Shown here piece after piece: positions 16,001 through 22,446 of a DNA stretch of 22,446 nucleotides. Source of the DNA: Bacteroidota bacterium (GTDB lineage: Bacteria; Bacteroidota; Bacteroidia; Flavobacteriales; Flavobacteriaceae); contig JAACDD010000178.1 in the NCBI GenBank assembly GCA_009937085.1, forward strand, positions 1-22,446, in the 5' to 3' direction. The stretch's first letter is position 1, and every line of letters starts with the position of its first letter. A program made the translations under genes and the position numbers. The notes below the pieces were generated by a model. The model did not search any database and was not told where the DNA came from. It saw only the letters and a program-made list of their open reading frames with translations.

Positions 16001-16534
16001 TACCTTTAACGAAATATTTTCTGCGCTGTTATTGGTAACATTAGACTTACGAACAAACCCATAGGTGTCACTAGAATTCCACTCGTATGTAAAAGCAACC
16101 TCCAAGTCGTGATTAATTTCTTCAAAAATTATTTTGTTGCCGTAGGAGTTTTTGTACAGATTACGTGTAATCGTGTACACGCCATTGTGCTTTTCTGAAA
16201 AAGGTTCCCACAAGAAATTTCTACCAGACTTAGCAACTATAAAAATGGTTTTGCTGCCTGTAGTTTCCGCCGACTCAGTAATTTTATCGTCCGTGTAATA
16301 CGGGAATAGTGCAAAGTTGCTGTTCTGCCGTCCAGCGGATAAACTGCCTTTACTGGAAATAAACATCCAGTGATTGGAATTGCTTACAATACTCATAAAA
16401 AACGGACGCATACCGTCTACGTTTGAAATCTTGTAAAACGTTTCGCCGTTTTGCGTTATTTCTTCTCCTTTAACTTCTTTGTCTTGAAATTGTGCTGGAT
16501 GCTGACCTAAAAACATGGATTTTTCAGCTGTCAT
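13073..16534 (-). CDS. GH149-type beta-1,3-glucan phosphorylase
   Basis: The large protein (1153 residues from ATG 16534) has the size and motif pattern of inverting glycoside phosphorylases of the GH94/GH149/GH161 group. It would convert beta-1,3-glucan plus phosphate into a shortened chain plus glucose-1-phosphate. PEWNDANNALVGNG corresponds to the WND general-acid motif of GH94, with Asp655. YEGNWRDIFQNWEALAHSYP (about 467-486) matches the R-D strand of the (alpha/alpha)6 barrel. WSYIGYWGDHQIIYLLKF and YGAFPTDPYSHTPGGKGAQQ are further family-like blocks near the phosphate and sugar sites. No signal peptide is present, so it is cytoplasmic. An in-frame GTG at 16564 would add ten residues, and an ATG at 16516 would remove six. 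GH149 is favoured for length and the beta-1,3-glucan context. GH161, also beta-1,3 specific, is the alternative. Confidence 0.87.
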   Translation of the reverse strand: MTAEKSMFLGQHPAQFQDKEVKGEEITQNGETFYKISNVDGMRPFFMSIVSNSNHWMFISSKGSLSAGRQNSNFALFPYYTDDKITESAETTGSKTIFIVAKSGRNFLWEPFSEKHNGVYTITRNLYKNSYGNKIIFEEINHDLEVAFTYEWNSSDTYGFVRKSNVTNNSAENISLKVLDGIQNILPNGVDPALQNASSNLVDAYKKCELEEDTGLGIYSLSAIIVDKAEPSESLKANIVWSIGLENSKKLISSLQLDTFRSGQDPQQEVNIKAEKGAYFITDTIKLSGGDSKNWMLVADVNKTISDVVSIKDELLHNLHLEAAVLEDVAQGSTNLIQLVGAADGLQMTNDRLRNIRHFANTMFNIMRGGIFDNNYQIEKADFITYIANANRKVFRLKEAVLEALPDVFEVNRLKEIAETDDNKNFKRLCFEYLPLKFSRRHGDPSRPWNKFSINTQTENGDKILDYEGNWRDIFQNWEALAHSYPEFIEGMIHKFLNATTFDGYNPYRVTKGGFDWETIEPDNPWSYIGYWGDHQIIYLLKFLEFIEEYYPNKLESYFKQDLFVYANVPYRIKSYQDILKDAKNTIDFDFEREEKIHFKREEIGVDGALLRDNTVFIYKVNLVEKILATVLAKMSNFIPEGGIWMNTQRPEWNDANNALVGNGVSMVTLYYLRRFLRFFETVVEKSESTDFHISKELHLFFNQVTAGLQEHKSLLNGTISDGDRKRVMDVLGEAGSLYRNTIYDNRFSGDKDVVTKEELVSFLDVATAFLEHSIEVNKRKDSLYHAYNLMTVNGTDEVRISHLPEMLEGQVAVLSSGYLSAKESLDVLNGLKASALFRPDQYSYILYPNKELPRFVNKNTIPKDKVAASALLTKLVSDNNKQVLSKDLRGDYHFNGNFNNVDSLQAALKALPEQYQVMVANETAYVEQVFEDIFDHKSFTGRSGTFFGYEGLGSIYWHMVSKLLLAVYEITRDAIQANEDPALVGKLFDHYFEINAGIGAHKSPELYGAFPTDPYSHTPGGKGAQQPGMTGQVKEDIISRFGELGVRVSNGILRFDPTILRGSEFLTSPQTFHYVNLTGEANSIPLEKDTLAFTYCQVPIIYKKSKTASTEVVFQSGDTQTFSSNQLDATISTALFKRTNTINKIIVSVLKE

Positions 16535-16635
16535 TTTTGGTTTTGTAAGGGTTGTAAAAGTCACGTTAGTTTTTTAAATAGTAATTTAAATATTGTTCAA
16601 TTCGATTAAAATATTAGCCATTATTAATCATTACT

Positions 16636-17493
16636 TTATTGGTATATCCGAATGTAATCCACTTCCATGGTAGCCGTGGTGAAATTCGGGGGAATTGTAC
16701 CACCCAGATTACCTCCCATGGCTATGTTAAATAATATGTAATGCGGAAATCGATACGGCATGCTATTATCTATAGCTCGGATAAAAAACACCTCGTCGTT
16801 AAAGAGAATTCTAATTTCATCTTTTGTCCAAACTAGAGAATACAGGTTGAATTCTGTTGCGGTATTTTGAACGCGTTTGGTTCCTCCAACATTTTGATAT
16901 TGCGAGGTTTGAATATTACCCCAATGCAAATGTCCAATAAGATTGTCTTTATCCCAGCCGTTTTGTTCCATGATGTCAATCTCACCACATTTGGGCCAGC
17001 CTACGCTTCCGTAGGTATTGCCGTGATAATTTCCTCGCTCATCAATGTTAGCGCCCAGCGTCCAAAAAGCAGGCCAAGTACCTTGTTCAGCGGGTAGTTT
17101 GGCACTAATGTCAACTCGTCCATACTGAAATGCATATTTCGTATTTAAACGAGCAGATGTGTAGCTCTTGGTATTTCCACTAAAATTATATTGTTCTTTT
17201 TTAGCAACAATCTTAAGCGTTCCATCACTGACATAAGAATTTTCCTCGCGATTTGTATAATGTTGCTCTTCGCCGTTTGCCCAACTACTTCCCATAATTG
17301 GAATAACTTGGTGATGCCATTTGTTTGCATTCAAAGCACCATCATAGTCAAACTCATCTTCCCAAACCAATGTCATGCCGTATTTGGTAACCGTTGGTTC
17401 TTCTGGAACAACAGGTTCTACAGTCGGCGAGTCATCTTTTCCACAACCAACTAAAAACAACAACAGAAGCAATCGAAGCATATACAGGTTCAT
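16636..17493 (-). CDS. GH16 laminarinase (endo-beta-1,3-glucanase) lipoprotein
   Basis: The 285-residue protein is a single GH16 domain behind a lipoprotein signal (LLLFLVGC, Cys17) and a Pro/Glu/Val-rich spacer (21-37). GEIDIMEQNG holds the nucleophile Glu171, the assisting Asp173 and the acid/base Glu176. The E-x-D-x-x-E form with the extra Met is typical of laminarinase-type GH16. Substrate-side motifs are LVWEDEFDYDG (42-52), NGEEQHYT (73-80), YGRVDISAKLPAEQGTWPAFW (124-144) and HLHWGN. It should make endo cuts in beta-1,3-glucan at the cell surface. The ATG at 17493 gives MNLYMLRLLL; an ATG four codons inside is an equally good signal start. A 132-bp gap with hairpins separates it from the upstream binding-protein gene. 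Confidence 0.96.
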   Translation of the reverse strand: MNLYMLRLLLLLFLVGCGKDDSPTVEPVVPEEPTVTKYGMTLVWEDEFDYDGALNANKWHHQVIPIMGSSWANGEEQHYTNREENSYVSDGTLKIVAKKEQYNFSGNTKSYTSARLNTKYAFQYGRVDISAKLPAEQGTWPAFWTLGANIDERGNYHGNTYGSVGWPKCGEIDIMEQNGWDKDNLIGHLHWGNIQTSQYQNVGGTKRVQNTATEFNLYSLVWTKDEIRILFNDEVFFIRAIDNSMPYRFPHYILFNIAMGGNLGGTIPPNFTTATMEVDYIRIYQ

Positions 17494-17555
17494 ATTTGTA
17501 TTATTATGTAGTGCGGGTTTTTAGATTATTAAGTTAACCTTCACTAGTCTTTTGG

Positions 17556-17594
17556 ATATAAACTGCTATTCAAAATTAGAATAGCAGTTTATAT
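17556..17594 (-). ncRNA. Perfect 16-bp intercistronic hairpin between binding-protein and GH16 genes
   Basis: The arms at 17556-17571 and 17579-17594 are perfect inverted repeats (ATATAAACTGCTATTC and its complement) around a 7-nt loop. In the minus-strand transcript it falls 31 nt after the binding-protein stop codon and 62 nt before the GH16 start. No U-tract follows the stem, so it looks more like an mRNA-processing or stabilising element or an attenuator than a full intrinsic terminator. Confidence 0.7.
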
Positions 17595-17608
17595 AATTTT
17601 ACCCTATT

Positions 17609-17628
17609 TAATCTAATAAATTAGATTA
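17609..17628 (-). ncRNA. Small hairpin over the stop codon of the binding-protein gene
   Basis: TAATCTAA and TTAGATTA form an 8-bp stem with a 4-nt loop (TAAA), and the TAA stop codon lies in one arm. The same TTAGATTA octamer occurs again at 17521-17528. It is AT-rich and weak, but close to the strong hairpin at 17556-17594. Confidence 0.4.
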
Positions 17629-19050
17629 CTGTTTATAGAAATAAACGTTATCTAGGTATAAGGCCGTGACATCATCACTTCCATCATTTTCATAGATAAG
17701 TTGTCCTATTTTTGATTTTGGTGATAATGACAATGGAATATCAATACTGCTCCAAGCATCACCCGCAAGACCTGCAGTTGGCACCGTATATTCTTGGGTA
17801 GTATCATCTCCACCGCCGTCTGCCCCATCGGCTCCAAAATCCTTGATGGTTACTTTTAATCTAGCACCTGAAGGTAATGTACCTGGGATAAATACGTCAA
17901 AATGAAAATGTGTCATTTGCGAGCCGTCAACCGTTGGACTACCAAATTGATGCCCTACAAAGTTGAAGTTCTCGTAACTAAGAATATTATCTCCATTTAC
18001 ATCAAAATCAGCAGATGTAGTAGTTTGCCAAGGTTCCCAATAACCATTATAGAAATCAATAGGTACGTTTACATATGCATCGCTAAAAATAGAAATAACA
18101 TCTGCTGCTGCATGTGTTGGTGCATCTGGCAAATCAAATCTTCCCATGGAAGTTATGGTCACCGAACCAACAGCGTCAAACCCTTTAAGTGATGCAGTTA
18201 TGGTTGCCTCTCCAGTTCCTACAACTGTAATTTCACCTAGTTCGTTTACTTGAGCAACAAATGGGTCTGATGTTTTAAAATCTAAATACCCAGGAGCAAT
18301 AGCAGTCGTAACCACTGAACCGTCTCCTAAAGTAACCGTTTGTGTAACTCCAGTCGTTGTAATAACAGCATCGGTATAGGCAGTTAGCGTACTATTTTCA
18401 CCTCCAAATATTGAAGTCAAAGGTTGCGCAACAATACCTGAGTTTTCGAATCGGATTTCATCCATCCAAAACGTAAATCCGAGTCCATCCGTTCGTGCTG
18501 TTCCTGCTGAAAAAGAAAACATTCCTTTTTCTTGTACCAATTTTGAAGCGTCTGGAATAGGAATAGTATACTTTCTCCAATCTGTAGAAAGCGTTACATT
18601 TTCCAGTCCAACTGCATGCGCGTCGCCTTCAAAGTCAGTTCCAAAACCAAACAAACCTATGTCTGCAGTAACCGACCCTTTGGCCCAAAAGGTAAGGGCG
18701 TCGTAGTTGGTCAAATCTCTTCCGTTTCCTCTATCGAGAAAAATACCTCCAATAAAATTTCCTTGTGGGTCATTTGAAGCTGGAACATCAATACGAATTG
18801 AAGTAGTTCCCATATATGCTTCCTTTGTGTCTGTGCCAAAACCATTAACGTTGGCTCCATCGGCTGGATCATAAGAAACAAAGAATTGGTCTGTTAGTGA
18901 TACCGGAACATCCGTAAATACTTCGGGAATATCTGGATATGTTGCCAAGGCAATCTCGTCTGAAAATTCTCTTTCGCAACTTACAATGACAACCGAAAGG
19001 AGTCCTGCAAGAACGAAAGGTAGTTGTGATTTAAACTTAAAATTTTTCAT
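17626..19050 (-). CDS. Surface glycan-binding-type lipoprotein (CBM-like domains plus BIG2-like Ig domain)
   Basis: The 474-residue lipoprotein (VVIVSC, Cys25) has three modules. Residues about 45-205 are a galactose-binding-like beta-sandwich (FVSYDPADGANV, TNYDALTFWAKG, WRKYTIPIPDASK, FWMDEIRFEN). Residues about 220-300 are a BIG2-like Ig domain (TSDPFVAQVNELGEITVVGT, GEATITASLKGFDAVGSVTI). Residues about 308-474 are a second beta-sandwich of a type common in marine Bacteroidota surface proteins (DVISIFSDAYVNVPID, MTHFHFDVFIPG, LKVTIKDFGADG, VTALYLDNVYFYK). No catalytic residues are evident. It probably holds beta-glucan at the cell surface, in the SusE/F position of such loci, inferred from architecture and context. 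It starts 14 bp after the stop of the glycosidase-barrel fusion. Confidence 0.85.
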   Translation of the reverse strand: MKNFKFKSQLPFVLAGLLSVVIVSCEREFSDEIALATYPDIPEVFTDVPVSLTDQFFVSYDPADGANVNGFGTDTKEAYMGTTSIRIDVPASNDPQGNFIGGIFLDRGNGRDLTNYDALTFWAKGSVTADIGLFGFGTDFEGDAHAVGLENVTLSTDWRKYTIPIPDASKLVQEKGMFSFSAGTARTDGLGFTFWMDEIRFENSGIVAQPLTSIFGGENSTLTAYTDAVITTTGVTQTVTLGDGSVVTTAIAPGYLDFKTSDPFVAQVNELGEITVVGTGEATITASLKGFDAVGSVTITSMGRFDLPDAPTHAAADVISIFSDAYVNVPIDFYNGYWEPWQTTTSADFDVNGDNILSYENFNFVGHQFGSPTVDGSQMTHFHFDVFIPGTLPSGARLKVTIKDFGADGADGGGDDTTQEYTVPTAGLAGDAWSSIDIPLSLSPKSKIGQLIYENDGSDDVTALYLDNVYFYKQ

Positions 19051-19064
19051 TGTCTTGTTTTTTA

Positions 19065-22000
19065 TTATTTACCAATGTTGATATGGACATACGTTCTAAT
19101 TTCCCATTCAGACCCTTCAGGATAGCCTGCAAAAAGTACATTTGGCGCTGGTGTAAGTCCCGCAGGAGCATAGCGTGGTGAATATTGGTCTAAGGACCTC
19201 CACGTACCGCGGATACCAATCTGCGTATTAGGTAATCCAAACCAATCTTGTTTTCCAAGAGAAGTAGATACATCAAGCATTACTTGAAGTGGGAATGTGA
19301 GGTTAAAGTCTCGGTGGTAGTCAAATGGACCCCAATCGTTAACCTTAACATGCGACATGAGTTTCATGTTTTTGTATATCATTCTAAGATCTCCACCATA
19401 GCGTGTAATGGTTCGATCTGAATCGCCGTTTCCTTGTCCGTTTCCGTAGTAGAAATTACCAATCAACCCAAGTTCTGGGTTTAGTTTCGAAACAACTCGT
19501 GTGTGTGCTTCCCAAAGGTCTTCTGCTGGAGCACTTTGATTAAAGGCAAAGAATTGACGATTGGCTAAGAAACCAATGTGTGCATCTTGCGTGGTAGGAA
19601 GGTGTTTGAACACAAATCCAGCACTCATAGCAAACTTAGCATCCTCAACCATGTCGTTGTTCCATTCATACATCCATGTTCCAGGAGTTGGGTCAAGCGT
19701 GAATAAAATTTCCGCACCTAATGTTTCTCTATTTCCACCGCGAACAGCAAATGGATCATCGATTACGTTGCGTAATCTTCCTGGGCCAAATGACGTATTT
19801 GGCATAGGATCAACAAGCGGTTTTTGGTACAAAAAGTTTGGTGCAATTTGCAAGTTGCCCTTTAGGTACGTAAATCCAGAAAGCACATTGGTCATGTTTC
19901 CACTACCAGAGTCTTTCAACTTCCATCCTGTAAAGGTTTGGGTTTGATCAGCACCACCATTGGCAACTAAGCCCATATAAGACCCTTGTGCATACCAATT
20001 GAATCTTCCTTTTTGGAAGGTTATTTTGGCTTTTCCACCCCAGTTGTCGTCACTGTTTATTTTGTCAACTAATACAGCGTGCAGGTTTTCGTCAACCACT
20101 TGAAACGAGCTTCCATTTAATGGACTACCGCCCCAAATACCACCTAAGGTAATACCAAAGTTTCCAAACTTGCGCTCAAAAGCTATCGTAGCACGCTCTG
20201 TTGGCCACGCGGGAATCACACCACTTGTGATTTGGTTTTGGTCAAGAATACGTCTACCACTTTCGTCATATTCAAGAGCCGTAATAATATCTCTGTGATA
20301 CACACCAGTAACAGTCCATTTATGCACTTCTTTTTGATACTTAAAAAGCATGGCCGGGTTAGCACCCCACCACAATTGCGGCCCAAAAGCAACTTTAAGT
20401 CCTGATAGTACGCCTTTTGCGTCTAACTCAGCACCTAAAATTTCACCGTTATAAATGTCTAAGTTAGGACCGTAGTTTGCTTCAGGATACAAGTTAAAGA
20501 TATCCCCTTCGTACGCCCAGTGATAGTGACCTGTTCTGTAAAACCCTCTTAGGTCAAAATTTTTGGCACTCCACTCAAATTCTGCATTGTAAAGCTGAAC
20601 GCGGTTCACATCATTTAAGGTAACTACTCCCCCATCTGGTGTTGTAAATCGTTGTGCTCTTCCTCTGTTTTCATAGAAAATTTCATCTATGGTATTGTTA
20701 GCAACATTGCCTAAAACGTTTACGTTTACTTCGGCACGCATTCCTGGTGCAGGATTTGCCTCAACGCCAACATAATAAGACTCCATATTATCAAAACCTT
20801 GTTGGTCTGGATATACATTCGCATTAGGCGCTGGTGTGTTTGGTGTAGAAATTGAACTACCTCCAGTATTGAAGGATGTAAATTCTGCTCTTAGATTGCT
20901 AAAACGAATTTTTTCGCCGCCACCCAGCGCTGCTTTATCCGCTCTTGCGCGTAATACAGCATCCATGAGTTGGATGTTATCAAAGTGGTTTTCTACAAAC
21001 GCAGCATCAACTCCCTCACCGTAAGGGTTTACTGTATGCGCTTGTTTGAGCGCATAATACGCTGCTCTTGGGTATAGGTCGTATAATCCACGTGCGTCGT
21101 TAGGGCCTTTGGCGCAAATACCAAACCACTCTTCGTTCAGGTTGTTTTGACCTAACTTATAGTCAAATGGATACCCACCATTCGCCCAAGATGCATTGTT
21201 ATCGTGAACATCTAGGTTGTCTGTTTGGCCGTATTTCCACCAACCATCACTAAACTGGAAGGTACATCCACCAATAGAGTTGCCTGCTTTGCCTAGTCCG
21301 GCAGCATTGGCATAAATTTCTTTCCATTGCCCTACCATAATTGTGGCTTGAGCTTTTTGGTCTTCTTGATTTGAAAGTGCGTTAAACGCATCAGATCCAA
21401 ATTCCGTAAAGAGTACAGGCTTGCCGTATTCGTTTTTTACACGATCAAAGGTGTCGCCAAATGAAATACCACGATACATATTAGTACCATAGATATCAAC
21501 ATCTTGACATTCTTCAGCAATAATTTCTAAGAACAATAAGTCTCCATTACAGATGGCAACAGGATGTGTGCCGTCTATGGCTTTTATGGCTTTTGCGGCA
21601 TCGTTCATCAGCTTATACATTGGACGTCCGCGGTTTTCTCCAACTGCTTTGCGTTGGTCTTCCTCGTCTGGAAAATCTTCTGTTTCAGCACCTGCCCAAA
21701 ACAACCCGTAATTGTTTTCGTTTCCGAGCAAGAACATTAATAAACCAGGGGTGTTTTTATATTGCTCTGCCAAAGCGGTTACTTCAGCCATTAGCATTTC
21801 TTGTACATCTTCACTTCTGTAATCTGTTACAGCAACCCAAGCACCATCAATCGTTAGGCCATAGCGCCCAAAGGAGTGGTTCAAGATAGTATGTATGCCA
21901 TAATTTTCATAGATGTATTGAATCCATCTGGGTTGAATCCCTGTATAAGATCTTATGGTATTTACGCCCATGTTTTTGAGCAGTCCCATTTCAGCATCAA

Positions 22001-22220
22001 GTGCTGCTATAATAAAGTCATCTGACTGATTCCATAGGCTAAAAGAATAATTGGTTCCTCTTGGAAAGTAGTCCCAATTCATTCCATTGACCATGAAATC
22101 TTTTCCGTCGACTACCAGCTTAGCGCCGTTGTTGGAGTTTGCTACCTCAACCTTTATGGCTTGTGAAAAGCCTGTCAAAGCAAAAAGGATAACAAATATG
22201 TTTATTAGTAGTTTATTCAT
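19065..22220 (-). CDS. Exported clan GH-A glycosidase fused to C-terminal outer-membrane beta-barrel
   Basis: The 1051-residue product has a signal peptide (MNKLLINIFVILFALTGFSQA). The N-terminal part (about 22-400) is a clan GH-A (beta/alpha)8 glycosidase. It shows FMVNGMNWDYFPRG, the R-containing strand GVNTIRSYTG, acid/base Glu168 in LLGNENNYG and nucleophile Glu273 in VLFTEFGSDAF. The pattern resembles GH2-TIM, GH5 and GH72 proteins, and the exact family is not settled. A Ser/Thr/Pro/Asn-rich linker follows (about 449-475). The remainder (about 476-1051) reads as alternating amphipathic strands rich in aromatic residues and glycines with polar loops, as in porin-type barrels, ending WEIRTYVHINIGK. 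The ATG at 22220 is chosen because the in-frame TTG at 22241 lies in a -7 box. It is the first gene of the operon. Confidence 0.88.
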   Translation of the reverse strand: MNKLLINIFVILFALTGFSQAIKVEVANSNNGAKLVVDGKDFMVNGMNWDYFPRGTNYSFSLWNQSDDFIIAALDAEMGLLKNMGVNTIRSYTGIQPRWIQYIYENYGIHTILNHSFGRYGLTIDGAWVAVTDYRSEDVQEMLMAEVTALAEQYKNTPGLLMFLLGNENNYGLFWAGAETEDFPDEEDQRKAVGENRGRPMYKLMNDAAKAIKAIDGTHPVAICNGDLLFLEIIAEECQDVDIYGTNMYRGISFGDTFDRVKNEYGKPVLFTEFGSDAFNALSNQEDQKAQATIMVGQWKEIYANAAGLGKAGNSIGGCTFQFSDGWWKYGQTDNLDVHDNNASWANGGYPFDYKLGQNNLNEEWFGICAKGPNDARGLYDLYPRAAYYALKQAHTVNPYGEGVDAAFVENHFDNIQLMDAVLRARADKAALGGGEKIRFSNLRAEFTSFNTGGSSISTPNTPAPNANVYPDQQGFDNMESYYVGVEANPAPGMRAEVNVNVLGNVANNTIDEIFYENRGRAQRFTTPDGGVVTLNDVNRVQLYNAEFEWSAKNFDLRGFYRTGHYHWAYEGDIFNLYPEANYGPNLDIYNGEILGAELDAKGVLSGLKVAFGPQLWWGANPAMLFKYQKEVHKWTVTGVYHRDIITALEYDESGRRILDQNQITSGVIPAWPTERATIAFERKFGNFGITLGGIWGGSPLNGSSFQVVDENLHAVLVDKINSDDNWGGKAKITFQKGRFNWYAQGSYMGLVANGGADQTQTFTGWKLKDSGSGNMTNVLSGFTYLKGNLQIAPNFLYQKPLVDPMPNTSFGPGRLRNVIDDPFAVRGGNRETLGAEILFTLDPTPGTWMYEWNNDMVEDAKFAMSAGFVFKHLPTTQDAHIGFLANRQFFAFNQSAPAEDLWEAHTRVVSKLNPELGLIGNFYYGNGQGNGDSDRTITRYGGDLRMIYKNMKLMSHVKVNDWGPFDYHRDFNLTFPLQVMLDVSTSLGKQDWFGLPNTQIGIRGTWRSLDQYSPRYAPAGLTPAPNVLFAGYPEGSEWEIRTYVHINIGK

Positions 22221-22238
22221 TCTTAGTTTGATTTTGTT

Positions 22239-22246
22239 CAAATGTA
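22239..22246 (-). promoter_or_regulatory. Operon promoter -7 box (TACATTTG)
   Basis: The minus strand reads TACATTTG, an exact TAnnTTTG match, ending 18 bp before the ATG at 22220. It would drive the beta-glucan operon after the terminator that closes the upstream gene. No good -33 TTTG is seen, which would suit an activator-dependent promoter. Confidence 0.5.
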
Positions 22247-22261
22247 ATAACTCATGATTGT

Positions 22262-22291
22262 TATATTGTAAAAAAGTAACTATACAATATA
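22262..22291. promoter_or_regulatory. Inverted repeat upstream of the operon promoter, possible operator
   Basis: TATATTGTA (22262-22270) and TACAATATA (22283-22291) are perfect 9-bp inverted arms separated by 12 bp. The near edge is 15 bp upstream of the -7 box, overlapping the -33 position. Being AT-rich it could be chance. A regulator-binding site is an inference. Confidence 0.35.
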
Positions 22292-22371
22292 TATACAGTG
22301 CAAAAAAATAGGGCGAAAATTATCAGTATAACAATTGAATGGAATAACAAATATTCGAAATGTGTTTTAAA

Positions 22372-22399
22372 AAAAAACCTGCCAATTGGCAGGTTTTTT
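22372..22399. terminator. Bidirectional intrinsic terminator
   Basis: A-tract plus CCTGCC, loop AATT, then GGCAGG plus T-tract form a perfect 12-bp stem (22372-22383 with 22388-22399). On the minus strand it begins 8 nt after the stop codon of the upstream partial gene and a further T-run follows (to about 22364), giving a classic terminator. It isolates the beta-glucan operon transcriptionally. Confidence 0.9.
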
Positions 22400-22407
22400 A
22401 TGATTTA

Positions 22408-22446
22408 CTATTTTACAAGTGTATATGACCACCAACCGTCGCCATA
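22408..22446 (-). CDS. C-terminal end of an unidentified gene (runs off the window)
   Basis: The minus strand enters the window in a frame reading YGDGWWSYTLVK followed by a TAG stop at 22408-22410, and a strong terminator comes 8 nt later, as expected for a gene end. Twelve residues are too few to assign a family. The aromatic-rich ending would fit a secreted or surface beta-rich protein, possibly another component of a glucan locus, but this is a guess. Confidence 0.55.
   Translation of the reverse strand, partial: YGDGWWSYTLVK

Noticed and set aside
16535..16564. GTG start for the phosphorylase
   Set aside because: GTG starts are uncommon here and an A-rich leader precedes the ATG at 16534. 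The choice stays uncertain because the protein has no signal peptide to anchor the start.
17556..17594. Intercistronic hairpin as an intrinsic terminator
   Set aside because: No U-tract follows the stem on the minus strand, and downstream genes clearly belong to the same pathway.
17992..18027. EF-hand-like DFDVNGDN stretch in the glycan-binding lipoprotein
   Set aside because: The spacing of ligands does not fit (no hydrophobic residue at position 8, Glu out of register), and the residues belong to a strand-loop normal for this beta-sandwich type.
22221..22241. TTG start giving a 1058-residue barrel fusion
   Set aside because: The TTG lies inside a perfect -7 box. The ATG at 22220 starts a clean signal peptide.
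1..22446. Search by eye for tRNA, rRNA, CRISPR arrays, insertion sequences and att sites
   Set aside because: No cloverleaf-like, regularly spaced repeat, transposase or terminal inverted repeat pattern was seen. Coding density is high, and no gap between genes exceeds about 190 bp.

Overview
The window looks like a chromosomal segment of a marine or aquatic flavobacterium (Bacteroidota, Flavobacteriaceae-like). Supporting signs are the AT-rich sequence, Bacteroidota-type -7 boxes (TAnnTTTG) ahead of several genes, A-rich leaders instead of Shine-Dalgarno sites, many lipoproteins with Bacteroidota-style lipoboxes, and the gene content. Species cannot be named from the sequence alone.

Left part (1-5.8 kb) is housekeeping and conserved accessory content in both orientations: the N-terminal end of a conserved flavobacterial protein (minus), yraN (minus), metG (plus, a short form without the C-terminal tRNA-binding domain), a 72-residue membrane protein, a histone-deacetylase-like amidohydrolase (plus), a short ssb and a CBS-domain protein (minus), an SDR-type NAD(P)-binding protein (plus), and an unrecognised small lipoprotein (minus).

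Right part (5.8-22.2 kb) is one long minus-strand operon for beta-1,3-glucan (laminarin-type) use. In transcription order it encodes: an exported clan GH-A glycosidase fused to an outer-membrane beta-barrel; a surface glycan-binding-type lipoprotein; a GH16 laminarinase lipoprotein; a GH149-type beta-1,3-glucan phosphorylase (cytoplasmic); a GH17 lipoprotein; a GH30 lipoprotein; a GPH-family sugar symporter; a cytoplasmic GH17; and a GH3 lipoprotein carrying an inserted EF-hand pair. A strong bidirectional terminator at about 22.38 kb separates it from the 3' end of another minus-strand gene, and it has its own likely promoter at about 22.24 kb. A 16-bp perfect intercistronic hairpin lies between the binding-protein gene and GH16.

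Inferred logic: surface and periplasmic enzymes (GH16, GH17, GH30, GH3, and the barrel-linked glycosidase) cut the beta-1,3 backbone and beta-1,6 branches. The barrel and the GPH symporter pass oligosaccharides inward. In the cytoplasm, GH149 phosphorolysis (glucose-1-phosphate) and GH17 act on what arrives. No SusC/SusD pair is present in the window, so the glycosidase-barrel fusion is the most unusual element and may supply outer-membrane passage for this locus. The EF-hand insertion in GH3, next to the predicted substrate-binding loop, is the second most unusual element.
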